Positions 8,271 through 16,858 of a DNA stretch of 64,000 nucleotides are shown here, in pieces. Under the pieces are notes generated by a model. That model saw only the letters and a list, made by a program, of their open reading frames with translations. It was not told the origin of the DNA and searched no databases. A program made the translations under genes and the position numbers. Each line of letters begins with the position of its first letter. Within the stretch, counting starts at the first letter, position 1. The DNA is from Burkholderiales bacterium (lineage in GTDB: Bacteria > Pseudomonadota > Gammaproteobacteria > Burkholderiales > UBA6910): positions 310,001 through 374,000 of the forward strand of contig BPKG01000002.1 in assembly GCA_026005015.1 (NCBI GenBank), given 5' to 3'.

Positions 8271-9843
8271 CTAGCTTCGGAACAATGCAGCGTCCATGTA
8301 GAGTAGGGGATCAGCAACGCGTATGGGTCGGAATTCCATCTGCTCAAGTACGTCCCGGCGCACATCCACTCCTTTGGCGATTTCCGTGAGAACCAATCCG
8401 TCGGGTTCGATCTGGAACACTGCGCGCTCGGTAATTAACTTGGCTCTCTGCCCCCGCTCGGCGACGTTCTTTCGCACCGAGTACGTGAGATGATCGACGC
8501 GCTGAACGAGCTTGCGGGTGCGCCCTTCCTTGACGATCGATAGACCGCCATCACCAATGTTTACCTCCAGGCCGCCCGTCGTTTAAAGTTCCGGTAAACA
8601 CAAGCTCCTCAGCGTTATGCGCGATGTCAATGAAACCACCCGCGCCAGGATTCGCGTTGCCAAACTTGCTGACATTCACGTTACCTTCTGCGTCGAACTG
8701 AGCAAAAGCGAGTGCTGCGAACTTGCAATTACCACCGTCTATGAAATCGAACTGAGTAACTCCGTCGAGCAGCGCTTCCGGGTAAATATTCGCCGAGAAT
8801 TGCCAGCCGCTCATGACTAGGCCGCCAAAGGTCCCGTGCTCGGTGGTGAAGTGGTAGTCGAGTATCCGGCCGTCGGCAAAATGCCCCTCCTCGGCCAGTG
8901 CCAGCGGCGCGTCTGAAGAAGCGCCAAATCCGAAAATGCTCACTACACCGGGACGTATCTCGCGCGCTGCTCGGCGGGCAATGACCTTATCCGGGCCCAT
9001 CGGAAGCTTAGGCAGGTTTGCGAGGATCGAATGGTTTCCCGCCAAGAAACGCCGGATCGAAGTGAATGTCAGTGACCATCATTTGATCTGGAGAAAGCAC
9101 TACGTGGTCTACCAGCACGCCGGGGATCTTCACCGTCTGCACGTGGCGGCTGGTACGTTCGGTCAGCCGCTTGACCTGCGCTATGACGGTACCACCGCAT
9201 GCCTTGACGGCGAGCGCAATCGCCAGCGAAGAAGACATGATCGGCTCCTCTTCGAATGAGAGATTGCCGAAGTCGTCCGCGGTGGTCGCCCGGATAAAAA
9301 CCTACGTCAAGAGGCCATGTGGGATAGAACAAGTACTGCTTCTTGTCCAGCTCGATCAGTCGCACTAAGTCATCCTTAGCTTTTTCTGTAAACTTGCCGC
9401 CTGTCTGCCGCGGATCGATATAGGTGCCAAGCCCGATCTCGGTGATATAGCCGGGGCTGCGTTGAGCGACCTCCCGCAGCCAGTGCATGCTTGCCCCAAT
9501 GGGGCCAGCTGTATGCCTCGATCAGGTTCTCGCGGATGAGACGCATCAGCTCCGGCCGCCTGCCCGTTTTGTGATCCACGGGATTGATGTACGAGCCGGA
9601 CACGACGCGCTTCATCAGCCCCGGAATCGCCACATGGTCCATTCCTTTGATACCCATCGCCTCCCCAGTGCCGCAAGGGAAGTAGAACGTGAGATCGCGC
9701 GGAGTACCCGTTTCCCTGAACCGTTCCGCTAGCGCCTTCAGCAGATCGTCGGGCGTGATCCACCCAATCACGCCGACACTGGCCACAGATTGCCCGTCCT
9801 TGATGATTTCCACTGCTTCGCGGGCGGAGCAAACTTTGCTCAT
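8271..9843 (-). pseudogene. Acyl-CoA:acetate/3-ketoacid CoA-transferase (YdiF-like), multiply frameshifted
   Basis: Reading the minus strand from ATG 9843 (MSKVCSAREAVEIIKDGQSV), CoA-transferase family I homology runs through the whole interval but needs four frame changes, near 9502, 9298, 9010-9040 and 8585. Segments include MHWLREVAQRSPGYITEIGLGTYIDP, LPMGPDKVIARRAAREIRPG, and the C-terminal ITERAVFQIEPDGLVLTEIAKG. Three of the shifts fall in runs of C, T and A. The repaired product of about 520 residues would hold both half-domains in one chain. Its start overlaps the enoyl-CoA hydratase stop by 4 bp, so the two were one operon for acyl-CoA metabolism. Confidence 0.8.
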
Positions 9844-10583
9844 GTCTTCACCCCATACTTTCGTAGCGTCGCCTTCGCGGCCTCGTGAATGCAGTTCTCT
9901 GCAAACAGGCGGATGGCCTCTGCATCGCAAGCCTCGCCGGCACGAACAACCGCCATGGAAAAATAGCGTTTAGTGGCGGCTACCGCTGGAGCCGGCAGCG
10001 CCGCGAGACGGTGGGCCAGGGCTATAGCCTGCTTGAGTGCGTCGCCATCCGCCGCTAGATAGTCAGCCACCCCTAGACGCTGCGCTTCCGCGCCATCGAT
10101 TGGCTCGGATCCCCACGCCAGACGCCGAGCGACGACCGGGCCACAACGGGCGATAAGCGATTCAAGTCCCCAAGGCGGGATCCAGCCGATCGTTACCTCT
10201 GGCATGTGCTAGCGACACGAAGGGGTGGCAACGACCAGATCGCAGGAGGTGGCGAGAGCAAAGCCGCCGCCGAGTGCAAATCCTTCGACTGCCGCGATCA
10301 CAGGTTTGGAGAGCAGTCCAATGGATCTGGCAAACGCAGCGGTGTCTGCTTCGTGCTCACACATCTGACGCAGGTTCATCGAACCGAGCTCTTTAAGATC
10401 ACTCCCAGCGCAGAAGCCTGGGGCGACGCCGGTCAGCACGATCGTTCCCGCCGCCTGATCGTGATCGAGATCGCGAGAGACGGCGGCAAGGCGGGCTACG
10501 AGCTCGCTTCCCAGCGCATTGCGTCGTTCTGAGCGGTCAATCGTAAGCACCGCGACCCGTTGGTTGCGGGTCAAAGTTAGCAT
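9840..10583 (-). pseudogene. Enoyl-CoA hydratase/isomerase with in-frame amber stop
   Basis: The crotonase fold is evident: MLTLTRNQRVAVLTIDRSER, then GSDLKEL (oxyanion region), VEGFALGGGFALATSCDLVV and EVTIGWIPPWGLESLI. The two parts are in one frame but are separated by a TAG at about 10206-10208, where homologous proteins would continue (SCR-stop-HMPEV). This is a substitution-type lesion, not an indel. The start at 10583 has AAAAGGAG at a proper distance. It sits between a truncated FAD oxidoreductase and the CoA-transferase, with ATGA overlap to the latter. Substrate unknown. Confidence 0.8.
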
Positions 10584-10643
10584 GGTCGATCGCTCCTTTT
10601 CGAAAGGATTGCAGCCATCAGGGTTCGATGGTTCAATTGCACC

Positions 10644-11671
10644 TCAATCCAGTTGGGCACCGTCGCGGTTGAGACGCATCCTAATCTCAGCGCCGTCTAT
10701 AGCGCGAGGCGACACATTTTCCTTAACTGCTACGGCTGCGGCGTGCCCAATGGCATGTCCGTAGGAAAAGCACTGTGCGGTCACTCGGGCAGAAGCCATG
10801 GCTTCGTGCTCCGCTGATAGGCAGCGGCCGGCAACCAGGAGCGACTCGCCCCGCTTGGGTACAAAGCACTCGTAAGGAATCTCGTAGTAGTCATTTATCA
10901 ACCAGACGAGCCGCGGCTTTTCGCCTGAATGCAGCTCAATCGGCCATGGACTGCGCGCTACCCCGGTACGGAACTTGGCCTTGCCTACATTTCCTCATTG
11001 GCGAGAGTTTTCACTCCTTTAACTTGGCGAGATTGGCGCACGCCGACCTGAACACCGGTATCGTTAACGAAGCTCTTCTCGCAACCGGCGAGATGGCTCC
11101 GGATGAAGCGCGCATACTCGCGTACCTGGCGACGCCCCTCGATTTCTGCCTCTGTGATGTCCTGCACGTAAATCGGGTTGAGCTCTCGTCCGTCGCGTCC
11201 GAGGATGCGGGTTGCATTGCATAACAGTTCGTTGGGGCGAGGGGTCGGAAACAGAAAGATTTTGGCTCGAGGTAAAAAGTATTTTTTCTGCGCGTGCAGA
11301 CGCCGAATGGTTTCGGACACCTCCTCGCCCATGATGCTGTCTGCTCCGTACGCCTGCAGAAAACGCGCCAAGTCAACACTCTGAAGACGGAAGATCATGG
11401 TGGGATTTTGTACAGTTCCTTCGTGGCCGATGAAGGTATCGAAGCCCGCCATCGCCACGACATCGGCGTCACCGCTGGCGTCTATGGTGATTTTGGCGCG
11501 CACCTGGATCTTGCCCTGCTTGGTGTAGGCAAGAACCCCGGCCACGCGTTCGCCGCCCTCCATGAGGGCGTCGGTCACAACCGTATGGAACAAGATGCGA
11601 GCACCGGACTCCCATAGCAGCTCATCTGCTACTTCCCTCCATACCAGAGGGTCATGGACACGAGTAAAAGT
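10644..11671 (-). pseudogene. FAD-dependent oxidoreductase, N-terminus removed by insertion sequence
   Basis: The surviving part reads from the edge of the insertion sequence: RVHDPLVWREVADELLWESGARILFHTVV, KITIDASGDADVVAMAGFDT and PTMIFRLQS, typical of the FAD_oxidored family. A frameshift near 10985 (probably one G missing) leads into WLINDYYEIPYECFVPKRGE and LLVAGRCLSAEHEAMASARV, the conserved C-terminal FAD-contact region. The N-terminal dinucleotide-binding motif is absent because ISL3 lies at that point and the sequence beyond it is narJ. It was the first gene of a small catabolic operon with the hydratase and the CoA-transferase. Confidence 0.75.
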
Positions 11672-12991
11672 GGCTCTGTTGAATTTCGAGTGGGTTAACA
11701 CGCCACATGCGGATTGAGTTTCGAGAAGTCGAGCTTGCCGGCCAGCAGGAAGATCACGGTGCGGATCGTGGAGAGCCGCACATAGCCGCGTGCCTTGCGT
11801 TTGGCGGCCTGGAACAATCCGTTCAAGGCCTCCAGGAACCCGTTGGTCGCGTGCGTCTGCGCCCAGGCGATGATCCCCTCGAAGTGACTGCGGATCAGCC
11901 TGGCGACCTCCTTCATGGGCTCGACCTTGGAGCGCATAACGTTCGTGCACCATTGGGCGAGCAGGGTGCGCACCACGTTGATCTGCCTGCGTTCGAGGAT
12001 CTCGCGCAGCTGCTCGCGGTAGACCCAGGCGCGCGCCGTGCGCTGGGTGGTGAGCCTGGCCAGCAGCGTGTCCAATTCGGCTCGGGCCGCTCGCCCGAGG
12101 CGGCGGCGGTCCTTGAGCAGTGTCCAGCGCAATCCTTTGAGCGCGGGGTCGGTTCTCTGCTCGGCTCGGCGCGTGGCATCGAGCGCCTTGGAGGCGTGCG
12201 CCACCACATGGAATTTATCGAAGGTGATACGCGCTGCCGGCAGGTGGTCGGTGACCCCTCTGATGAAGGCGGGCGACATGTCGATCGAGACCGACTCGAT
12301 GGCCTGCGGGTCGGCCCCGTGGCGCTTCAGGTCAGCGGCCAGCCGCTCGATCGCCTGGGCATCGCGCCCTTCGGTGACGAAAATCACCCGCCGCGCCTGC
12401 GGCGCGGCGTCGGCCACCAAGGTGAGGTAGTCATGGCCCCGAGCGCGCGAGGTCTCATCGATCGCCAAGTGGCGAACCGGCGAGAAATCGCTCTGGGCCA
12501 GCGCTTGCTCGACGTAGTGTTCACAGATCGCCATCACCCGATGCAGGCTCAGGTTCACGAGCCGCGCCACGGCGCTGAAGGTCATCTCGCGCGCAAGCGC
12601 AAGCACCAGCGCCTCAAAGAGCAGCGTGAAGCCCTTGAGCCGCCCGGCCCACTCGGGCTCCACCTGGCGGACCGACCCGTCCGGGAGCTTCACCCGCGGG
12701 GTGCGCACCTCGAGGTAGCACTCGTGCTGGAAGAAGTTCAAGTGCTTGAGCCGCTTGGTCACGGTGTCGTGCACCGGGTGCCCGCCGGCTGCCCCCGGCA
12801 CGGCAAAGCGACTTCCCGGCGCGAAGTCGATGCGAATGGTGAGCGTGCGTGCCGCGGCATTGAGATCAACGCCGGCCACGAACCACGGTGCGGCAATCCC
12901 CAAGGCAGTCTCGAACAGTTTCTCGGTCATTGTTACCAGGTTGGAATTGGTTAGACGGGTGATTTTACCCACTTAAATTTCAACAGAGGCC
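11672..12991. mobile_element. ISL3-family insertion sequence, 1.32 kb
   Basis: Terminal inverted repeats of about 26 bp bound the element: left GGCTCTGTTGAATTTCGAGT (from 11672) and right, read inward, GGCCTCTGTTGAAATTTAAG (from 12991), differing by small indels. It carries one intact transposase gene on the minus strand. The flanks GTAAAAGT and GAAATGAA do not form the 8-bp direct repeat expected of a simple ISL3 insertion. One side is a truncated oxidoreductase and the other is the start of narJ, which suggests recombination or deletion between copies. Confidence 0.88.
11695..12930 (-). CDS. ISL3-family transposase
   Basis: The protein of about 411 residues has the ISL3 arrangement: an N-terminal zinc-ribbon/HTH-like region (weak here), then LAIDETSRARGHDYLTLV with the first catalytic Asp, ESVSIDMSPAFIRGV with the second, and a C-terminal ATNGFLEALNGLFQAAKRKARGY with the catalytic Glu. 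I chose the ATG at 12930 (MTEKLFETALG); the longer GTG start at 12972 lies inside the terminal repeat. The frame is intact, in contrast to its left neighbours, so the insertion is probably recent. Confidence 0.9.
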   Translation of the reverse strand: MTEKLFETALGIAAPWFVAGVDLNAAARTLTIRIDFAPGSRFAVPGAAGGHPVHDTVTKRLKHLNFFQHECYLEVRTPRVKLPDGSVRQVEPEWAGRLKGFTLLFEALVLALAREMTFSAVARLVNLSLHRVMAICEHYVEQALAQSDFSPVRHLAIDETSRARGHDYLTLVADAAPQARRVIFVTEGRDAQAIERLAADLKRHGADPQAIESVSIDMSPAFIRGVTDHLPAARITFDKFHVVAHASKALDATRRAEQRTDPALKGLRWTLLKDRRRLGRAARAELDTLLARLTTQRTARAWVYREQLREILERRQINVVRTLLAQWCTNVMRSKVEPMKEVARLIRSHFEGIIAWAQTHATNGFLEALNGLFQAAKRKARGYVRLSTIRTVIFLLAGKLDFSKLNPHVAC

Positions 12992-12994
12992 GAA

Positions 12995-13693
12995 ATGAAG
13001 ACCTATCAGGTGCTGGGGGCGCTGCTCGACTATCCCGACGCGGCCCTGATCGAAGCCTTGCCCGAGCTGGCGGAAGCGATCGAGATGGAAGCGCTGTTGC
13101 GCGGCGACGAGCGGGCGCGGCTGCTCACCTTCATGGCGGAGTTGCAGAACGCCGACCTGCTCGAGCTGCAGGAGCGCTACGTGGGCCTGTTCGACCGCAG
13201 CAGGGCGCTCTCGCTCCATCTCTTCGAGCACGTGCACGGGGAGTCCCGGGACCGGGGCCAGGCCATGGTGGACCTCAAGGGGCTGTACGCCTCCAAGGGC
13301 CTGCGGCCCGTCGGGGACGAGCTGCCGGACTTCCTGCCGGCGTTCCTGGAATACCTGTCCCAGTGCGAGCCGGGGGAGGCGCGCGAACTGCTGGCGGAAA
13401 CCGCCCACATCCTCTGCGCGCTCCACGGCCGCCTCGGCAAGCGCTCGAGCCCCTATGCGACGGTCTTCGGCGCGCTGCTGGCACTTGCGGGCGAGAAGCC
13501 GCTGCCGGATGCGGGTGCGCTGGCGCAAGAGCCGGACGACTCGAGCCCCGAGGCCCTGGACGCGGCCTGGCCGGAAGAGCCGGTGACCTTCGGGCTCGGG
13601 GCGCCATCCGCGGGCGCTGTCTGCGGACAGCCTGCCGCAGGCGCGCCGGCGGTGGTGCAGTTCCGCGGCTGGCCGCAGCGGATTGCCCGTTAG
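12995..13693 (+). CDS. narJ: Nitrate reductase molybdenum cofactor assembly chaperone
   Basis: NarJ is a cytoplasmic chaperone that binds the NarG N-terminus and guides cofactor insertion before membrane docking. The 232-residue protein shows the all-helical NarJ fold: TYQVLGALLDYPDAALIEAL, YVGLFDRSRALSLHLFEHVH (the conserved histidine motif) and GDELPDFLPAFLEYLS. The C-terminal 60 residues are variable. The ATG is 3 bp from the end of the insertion sequence, whose terminal repeat supplies an AGAGG that could serve as ribosome site. narG and narH, normally directly upstream, are missing. narI follows after 21 bp. Confidence 0.92.
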   Translation: MKTYQVLGALLDYPDAALIEALPELAEAIEMEALLRGDERARLLTFMAELQNADLLELQERYVGLFDRSRALSLHLFEHVHGESRDRGQAMVDLKGLYASKGLRPVGDELPDFLPAFLEYLSQCEPGEARELLAETAHILCALHGRLGKRSSPYATVFGALLALAGEKPLPDAGALAQEPDDSSPEALDAAWPEEPVTFGLGAPSAGAVCGQPAAGAPAVVQFRGWPQRIAR

Positions 13694-13714
13694 TCTAAAG
13701 ACGAGGAAAAGACC

Positions 13715-14419
13715 ATGGCTTACCTCCATCAGTTTCTGTTCGGCATCTATCCCTACATCGCCCTGACCGTGTTCCTGCTGGGCAGCCTGATCCGCTTCGA
13801 CCGGGAGCAGTACACCTGGAAGAGCGACTCCTCCCAGCTCCTGCGGCGGGGCCAGCTCCGGTGGGGCAGCAACCTGTTCCACGTGGGCATCCTGTTCCTG
13901 TTCTTCGGGCACCTGGTGGGCCTGCTGACGCCCCATTGGGTCTATGAGCCGTTCCTCGGCGCCGGGGCCAAGCAGCTCCTGGCCATGGTCTCCGGCGGCA
14001 TCGCCGGGCTCATGACCTTCGCCGGGCTGGTGCTGCTGATCCACCGGCGCCTGGCGGAGCCGCGCATCCGCGCCGTCAGCACCCCCATGGACTTCGTGGT
14101 GCTGTTCTGGATCCTGATCACCCTGCTGCTGGGGCTTTTGAGCATCGTCTCATCGGCCCAGCACCCGGATGGGAGCGTGATGCTGGCCCTCTCCGAATGG
14201 GCCCAGCGTATCGTCACCTTCCGCAGCGGCGCCGCGGAGGTGATAGCGGGCGCGCCCCTCGTCTTCAAGGTCCACCTGTTCTTCGGGATGACCTTGTTCC
14301 TGTTGTTCCCGTTCTCCCGGCTAGTGCACGTGTGGAGCGGCTTCGCCGCGGTGGCCTACCTGTTCCGGCCGTATCAGCTCGTGCGGGCGCGCAGCCTCGC
14401 CAGGCGGCCGACGCTTTGA
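13715..14419 (+). CDS. narI: Respiratory nitrate reductase gamma subunit (cytochrome b)
   Basis: NarI is the membrane diheme cytochrome b that takes electrons from quinol and passes them to NarH. The protein has five transmembrane segments and the expected histidine ligands, for example FHVGILFLFFGHLVGLLTPH and VHLFFGMTLFLLFPFSRLVHV. Length of 234 residues is normal. A ribosome site (GAGGAAA) lies before ATG 13715. With narGH absent from the window, this NarI has no partner here; it could pair with copies elsewhere or be a relic. Confidence 0.93.
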   Translation: MAYLHQFLFGIYPYIALTVFLLGSLIRFDREQYTWKSDSSQLLRRGQLRWGSNLFHVGILFLFFGHLVGLLTPHWVYEPFLGAGAKQLLAMVSGGIAGLMTFAGLVLLIHRRLAEPRIRAVSTPMDFVVLFWILITLLLGLLSIVSSAQHPDGSVMLALSEWAQRIVTFRSGAAEVIAGAPLVFKVHLFFGMTLFLLFPFSRLVHVWSGFAAVAYLFRPYQLVRARSLARRPTL

Positions 14420-14429
14420 GCTAGATCAA
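14416..14429 (+). promoter_or_regulatory. FNR/DNR box TTGAG-CTAG-ATCAA
   Basis: This matches TTGAT-N4-ATCAA with one mismatch and overlaps the narI stop codon. A -10-like TTAAAT lies at 14453-14458, giving the class II spacing seen at other boxes in this window. It should drive the operon at 14531-16124. Confidence 0.75.
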
Positions 14430-14530
14430 GGGCCCCGCCTCCCTTTCCGGTGTTAAATTAGGAACCCGGTGCGGGCGGGGAAAGCCCGCGCCGGCGTTCG
14501 CCTCCGAAATTCCCGAGCCGGCTCGCCGCG

Positions 14531-14932
14531 ATGCACCGTCGAAACAAGCTCTTCGTCGTCATGGGGCTCCTGTGGGGGCTCGCCGGGGGCCTGCTGGCCC
14601 TCGTGCACCTCGCCCACCCGGGGCTCGTGCCCGGCAACGTCCCCCGGGCCCACGGCCATTTGATGCTGCTGGGCCTCACCCTCATGACCATCTACGGGGT
14701 AGGGCTCCACGTGATCCCCCGCTTCGGGGGCTACCCCTTGCGCTCGGAAAAGCTGGCCAGCTTGCAGTTCTGGCTGGCCAACCTGGGATTACCGGTCATG
14801 GTGGCCGGCTGGCTCGGCACCGTGGATGCCCTGGTGGCGATCGGCGGGCTCATGAGCGTCGCCGCCATGGCCCTCTTCGCCGTCAACATGGTCTTCAGCG
14901 TGCGGCTGCGCTCGCCCCTGGATGCCCGATGA
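14531..14932 (+). CDS. Small NnrS/oxidase-like four-helix membrane protein
   Basis: This 133-residue protein has four predicted membrane segments. The second contains RAHGHLMLLGLTLMTIYGVG and then LHVIPRFGGYPL, a histidine-bearing motif resembling parts of NnrS and heme-copper oxidase subunit I. I cannot name a family with certainty. The same H...IYG.G.H..PRF.G.P pattern recurs in the membrane half of the gene two places downstream (15372-16124), so the two may be paralogous halves. It is the first gene after an FNR box and overlaps the next gene by 4 bp (ATGA). Heme binding is possible but inferred. Confidence 0.65.
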   Translation: MHRRNKLFVVMGLLWGLAGGLLALVHLAHPGLVPGNVPRAHGHLMLLGLTLMTIYGVGLHVIPRFGGYPLRSEKLASLQFWLANLGLPVMVAGWLGTVDALVAIGGLMSVAAMALFAVNMVFSVRLRSPLDAR

Positions 14933-15375
14933 TCGAGTACCGGGGTTGCGAGCTTCCGCCTGATTTGTGGTACGACCTGGACTACCTCTGGGTGGCGCCG
15001 GAGCCCGACGGCACTTACCGCATCGGCATCACCGACCCGTCCCAGACCATGGCCGGGCGGGTGCAGTACGTGACCTTGAAGCCTGTGGGCACCCATCGCC
15101 AATGGAAGAAGCCCCTGGCGCGGCTGGAGTCGGGCAAGTGGGCGGGCGGCATCCCGGCGCCCTTCGACGGCGTCATCGTGGCGGTCAACGACCGGGTGCT
15201 GGCCGATCCGGGCCTGATCAACATCGCCCCCTACGGCGACGCCTGGCTGGTCAAGATGAAGCCCGATATCCCGGAGCGGGCCCTCGAACATCTGGTCACC
15301 GGGGCGGAGGCGGTAGAGAAACTCAAGGCCTGGATCGACCGCTACGACGTCCAGTGCATGCGGTGCGCCCAATGA
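14929..15375 (+). CDS. GcvH-like lipoyl-carrier protein with C-terminal CxxC
   Basis: The 148-residue protein has the H-protein fold: WVAPEPDGTYRIGITDPSQ, then ARLESGKWAGGIPAPFDGVIVAVND, in which the Lys of ESGK aligns with the lipoylated Lys of GcvH (ESVKA). It ends with VQCMRCAQ, an added CxxC not found in normal GcvH. No gcvT or gcvP is near, so it is unlikely to serve glycine cleavage. It overlaps both neighbours by 4 bp, one a membrane protein and the other a thioredoxin-membrane fusion, and a lipoate-ligase-like gene lies 2.4 kb away. A lipoyl/thiol electron or acyl carrier in anaerobic metabolism is the likely role. Confidence 0.78.
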   Translation: MIEYRGCELPPDLWYDLDYLWVAPEPDGTYRIGITDPSQTMAGRVQYVTLKPVGTHRQWKKPLARLESGKWAGGIPAPFDGVIVAVNDRVLADPGLINIAPYGDAWLVKMKPDIPERALEHLVTGAEAVEKLKAWIDRYDVQCMRCAQ

Positions 15376-16124
15376 GCAGCCGGCCGGTCGCCATGAACGA
15401 TGGAGGCGCTTCCGGCACCAGGATCACGGTGCGGCTCCTGGTGTCCGAGTGGTGCCCCACCTGCCCCAACGCCGAGGCGGTGTGGCGGCAGGTGGCAGCG
15501 GAAAAGGACATCCGCTTCGCGGTGGTGGACCTGGCCCAGCCGGAAGGGCGCGAGCTCGCCTCGCGCCTGCGGATCAAGACCGTACCGGCGGTGGTGATCG
15601 ACGGGAAGCTGGCGGCGGTCGGGGTGCAGTCGCCGGCGGAGGCGCGGGCCCTGGTGGCGGCTGCCCCTCCCCGGCCTAAAGGGCGCGCCTATCACGTTGG
15701 CATGATGCTTTCCCGGGACAATCGGGCCTTCGTGGTCTCGGCGATGGGCTACCTGGTCCTCTCCGGTCTGGCCCTGCTCCTCCAGGGCGCGCTCCTCGCC
15801 GACGGGGCCACCCGGCCGGTCGCCATGCACCTGTTCGGCGCCGGTTTCGTCTTGATGCTGATCTACGGCTTGGGCGCCCACATGCTGCCCCGGTTCACCG
15901 GCAACCCCATCCGCGGCGGAGCGTGGGCCTGGCTCCAGCTCGCCCTCGCCCACGCGGGCGTCGTGGCGTATGCCTCGGGATTCCTCCTGGGGTCCCGGTG
16001 GCTCGCCGTCGCGGGAAGTCTCGGCATGTGGCTCGCCCTCGCCGTGTTCGCCGGTCGAATCCTTCCGGTCCTCAAGGGAACGGAAGAGACCGGCAAAGGT
16101 CTGCCCGTAAGGCAGACCCCGTGA
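15372..16124 (+). CDS. Thioredoxin-fold and membrane (NnrS-like) fusion protein
   Basis: The first 100 residues form a thioredoxin fold with VSEWCPTCPNAE (CPTC, residues 28-31) and the cis-Pro in IKTVPAVVIDG. The remainder, after a short linker, has four membrane helices with MHLFGAGFVLMLIYGLGAHM and LPRFTGNPI, the same motif as the small protein encoded at 14531-14932. The CPTC site should face the cytoplasm if the first helix follows directly. It overlaps the GcvH-like gene by ATGA. I infer that the Trx domain exchanges thiols with the lipoyl or CxxC groups of that protein and that the membrane part links this to heme or quinone. Confidence 0.72.
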   Translation: MSSRPVAMNDGGASGTRITVRLLVSEWCPTCPNAEAVWRQVAAEKDIRFAVVDLAQPEGRELASRLRIKTVPAVVIDGKLAAVGVQSPAEARALVAAAPPRPKGRAYHVGMMLSRDNRAFVVSAMGYLVLSGLALLLQGALLADGATRPVAMHLFGAGFVLMLIYGLGAHMLPRFTGNPIRGGAWAWLQLALAHAGVVAYASGFLLGSRWLAVAGSLGMWLALAVFAGRILPVLKGTEETGKGLPVRQTP

Positions 16125-16161
16125 ATTGCCGAGAACTTCCGAGAGGAGCGAGTCGATCATC

Positions 16162-16704
16162 ATGAGCGCTTTACCCCGTCCTGCGCCGGGCTTCGACCAG
16201 CCCCTGGCGCTGCTGGAAGCTTGCCACGATCGCATCGAAAGCCGCTGTGTCCTGTTGCTGCGGCTGGTGGATCACCTGGAAAAACAGGGGCTGGACGAGG
16301 ACGCCCGCCTGGCGGCGCGCCAGATCCTGTCCTATTTCGACGACGCCGGGGTGAAACACCACCAGGACGAGGAGCAGGACCTGTTTCCGGTGCTGCTGGA
16401 GACGGCCGGGGAAGCGCGAGAGGCGCTGGAACGCCTGATCGACGGGCTGCGGGAGGACCACCGGCGCATGGAGCGGCTGTGGGCCGAGATCCGGGAGCCC
16501 CTCGCCGCCATCCGGGACGGGAACGGGGCGGAGCTGGTCCGGGACCTGGCGCTGCGCTTCCAGGCCCTGTACCTCCCGCATATCGAGCGGGAGGAGCGGG
16601 AGCTCCTGCCCGCGGCCGCGCGCCTGCTCACCGCCGAGCAGATCCGCCGCCTCGGCGCCTCCATGGCGGCCCGCCGGGGTCTGAGGCTTGCGCCTGAGGA
16701 GTAG
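16162..16704 (+). CDS. Hemerythrin HHE-domain protein
   Basis: The 180-residue protein has the HHE cation-binding pattern: ACHDRIESRC, GVKHHQDEEQDLFPVLLE, REDHRRMERLW and LYLPHIEREERELLP, giving the His/Glu ligands of a di-iron site. Such proteins bind O2 or NO or protect iron-sulfur proteins. The start is taken at ATG 16162 (MSALPRPAPGF); an upstream in-frame start at 16126 adds a Ser/Arg-rich stretch. It follows the thioredoxin-membrane gene by 37 bp in the same direction and so probably belongs to the FNR-box operon. Its stop codon is the first base set of a palindromic repeat. Confidence 0.85.
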   Translation: MSALPRPAPGFDQPLALLEACHDRIESRCVLLLRLVDHLEKQGLDEDARLAARQILSYFDDAGVKHHQDEEQDLFPVLLETAGEAREALERLIDGLREDHRRMERLWAEIREPLAAIRDGNGAELVRDLALRFQALYLPHIEREERELLPAAARLLTAEQIRRLGASMAARRGLRLAPEE

Positions 16705-16825
16705 AACCTATCTCAAAATCGGGTGGGGTGCGTTGAGCGCAGCGAAACGCACCGCTGTTTCAGAGGCGTCGCGACGGTGCGCTGAAGCGCACCCTATCGC
16801 GCCGGCGATTTTGAGATAGGTTCTA
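16702..16825. repeat. 124-bp palindromic element with perfect 20-bp ends
   Basis: The element begins TAGAACCTATCTCAAAATCG (16702-16721) and ends with its exact reverse complement (16806-16825). Inside are two smaller hairpins, GGTGCGTT...AACGCACC and GGTGCGCT-GA-AGCGCACC. It has no coding capacity, lies between the convergent hemerythrin and ubiT genes, and resembles MITE or REP-type repeats. A degenerate relative lies at 28826-28920. Confidence 0.8.
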
Positions 16826-16858
16826 GTCGTATTGGCTGGGGTGTGCCTTGAGTGGTCG

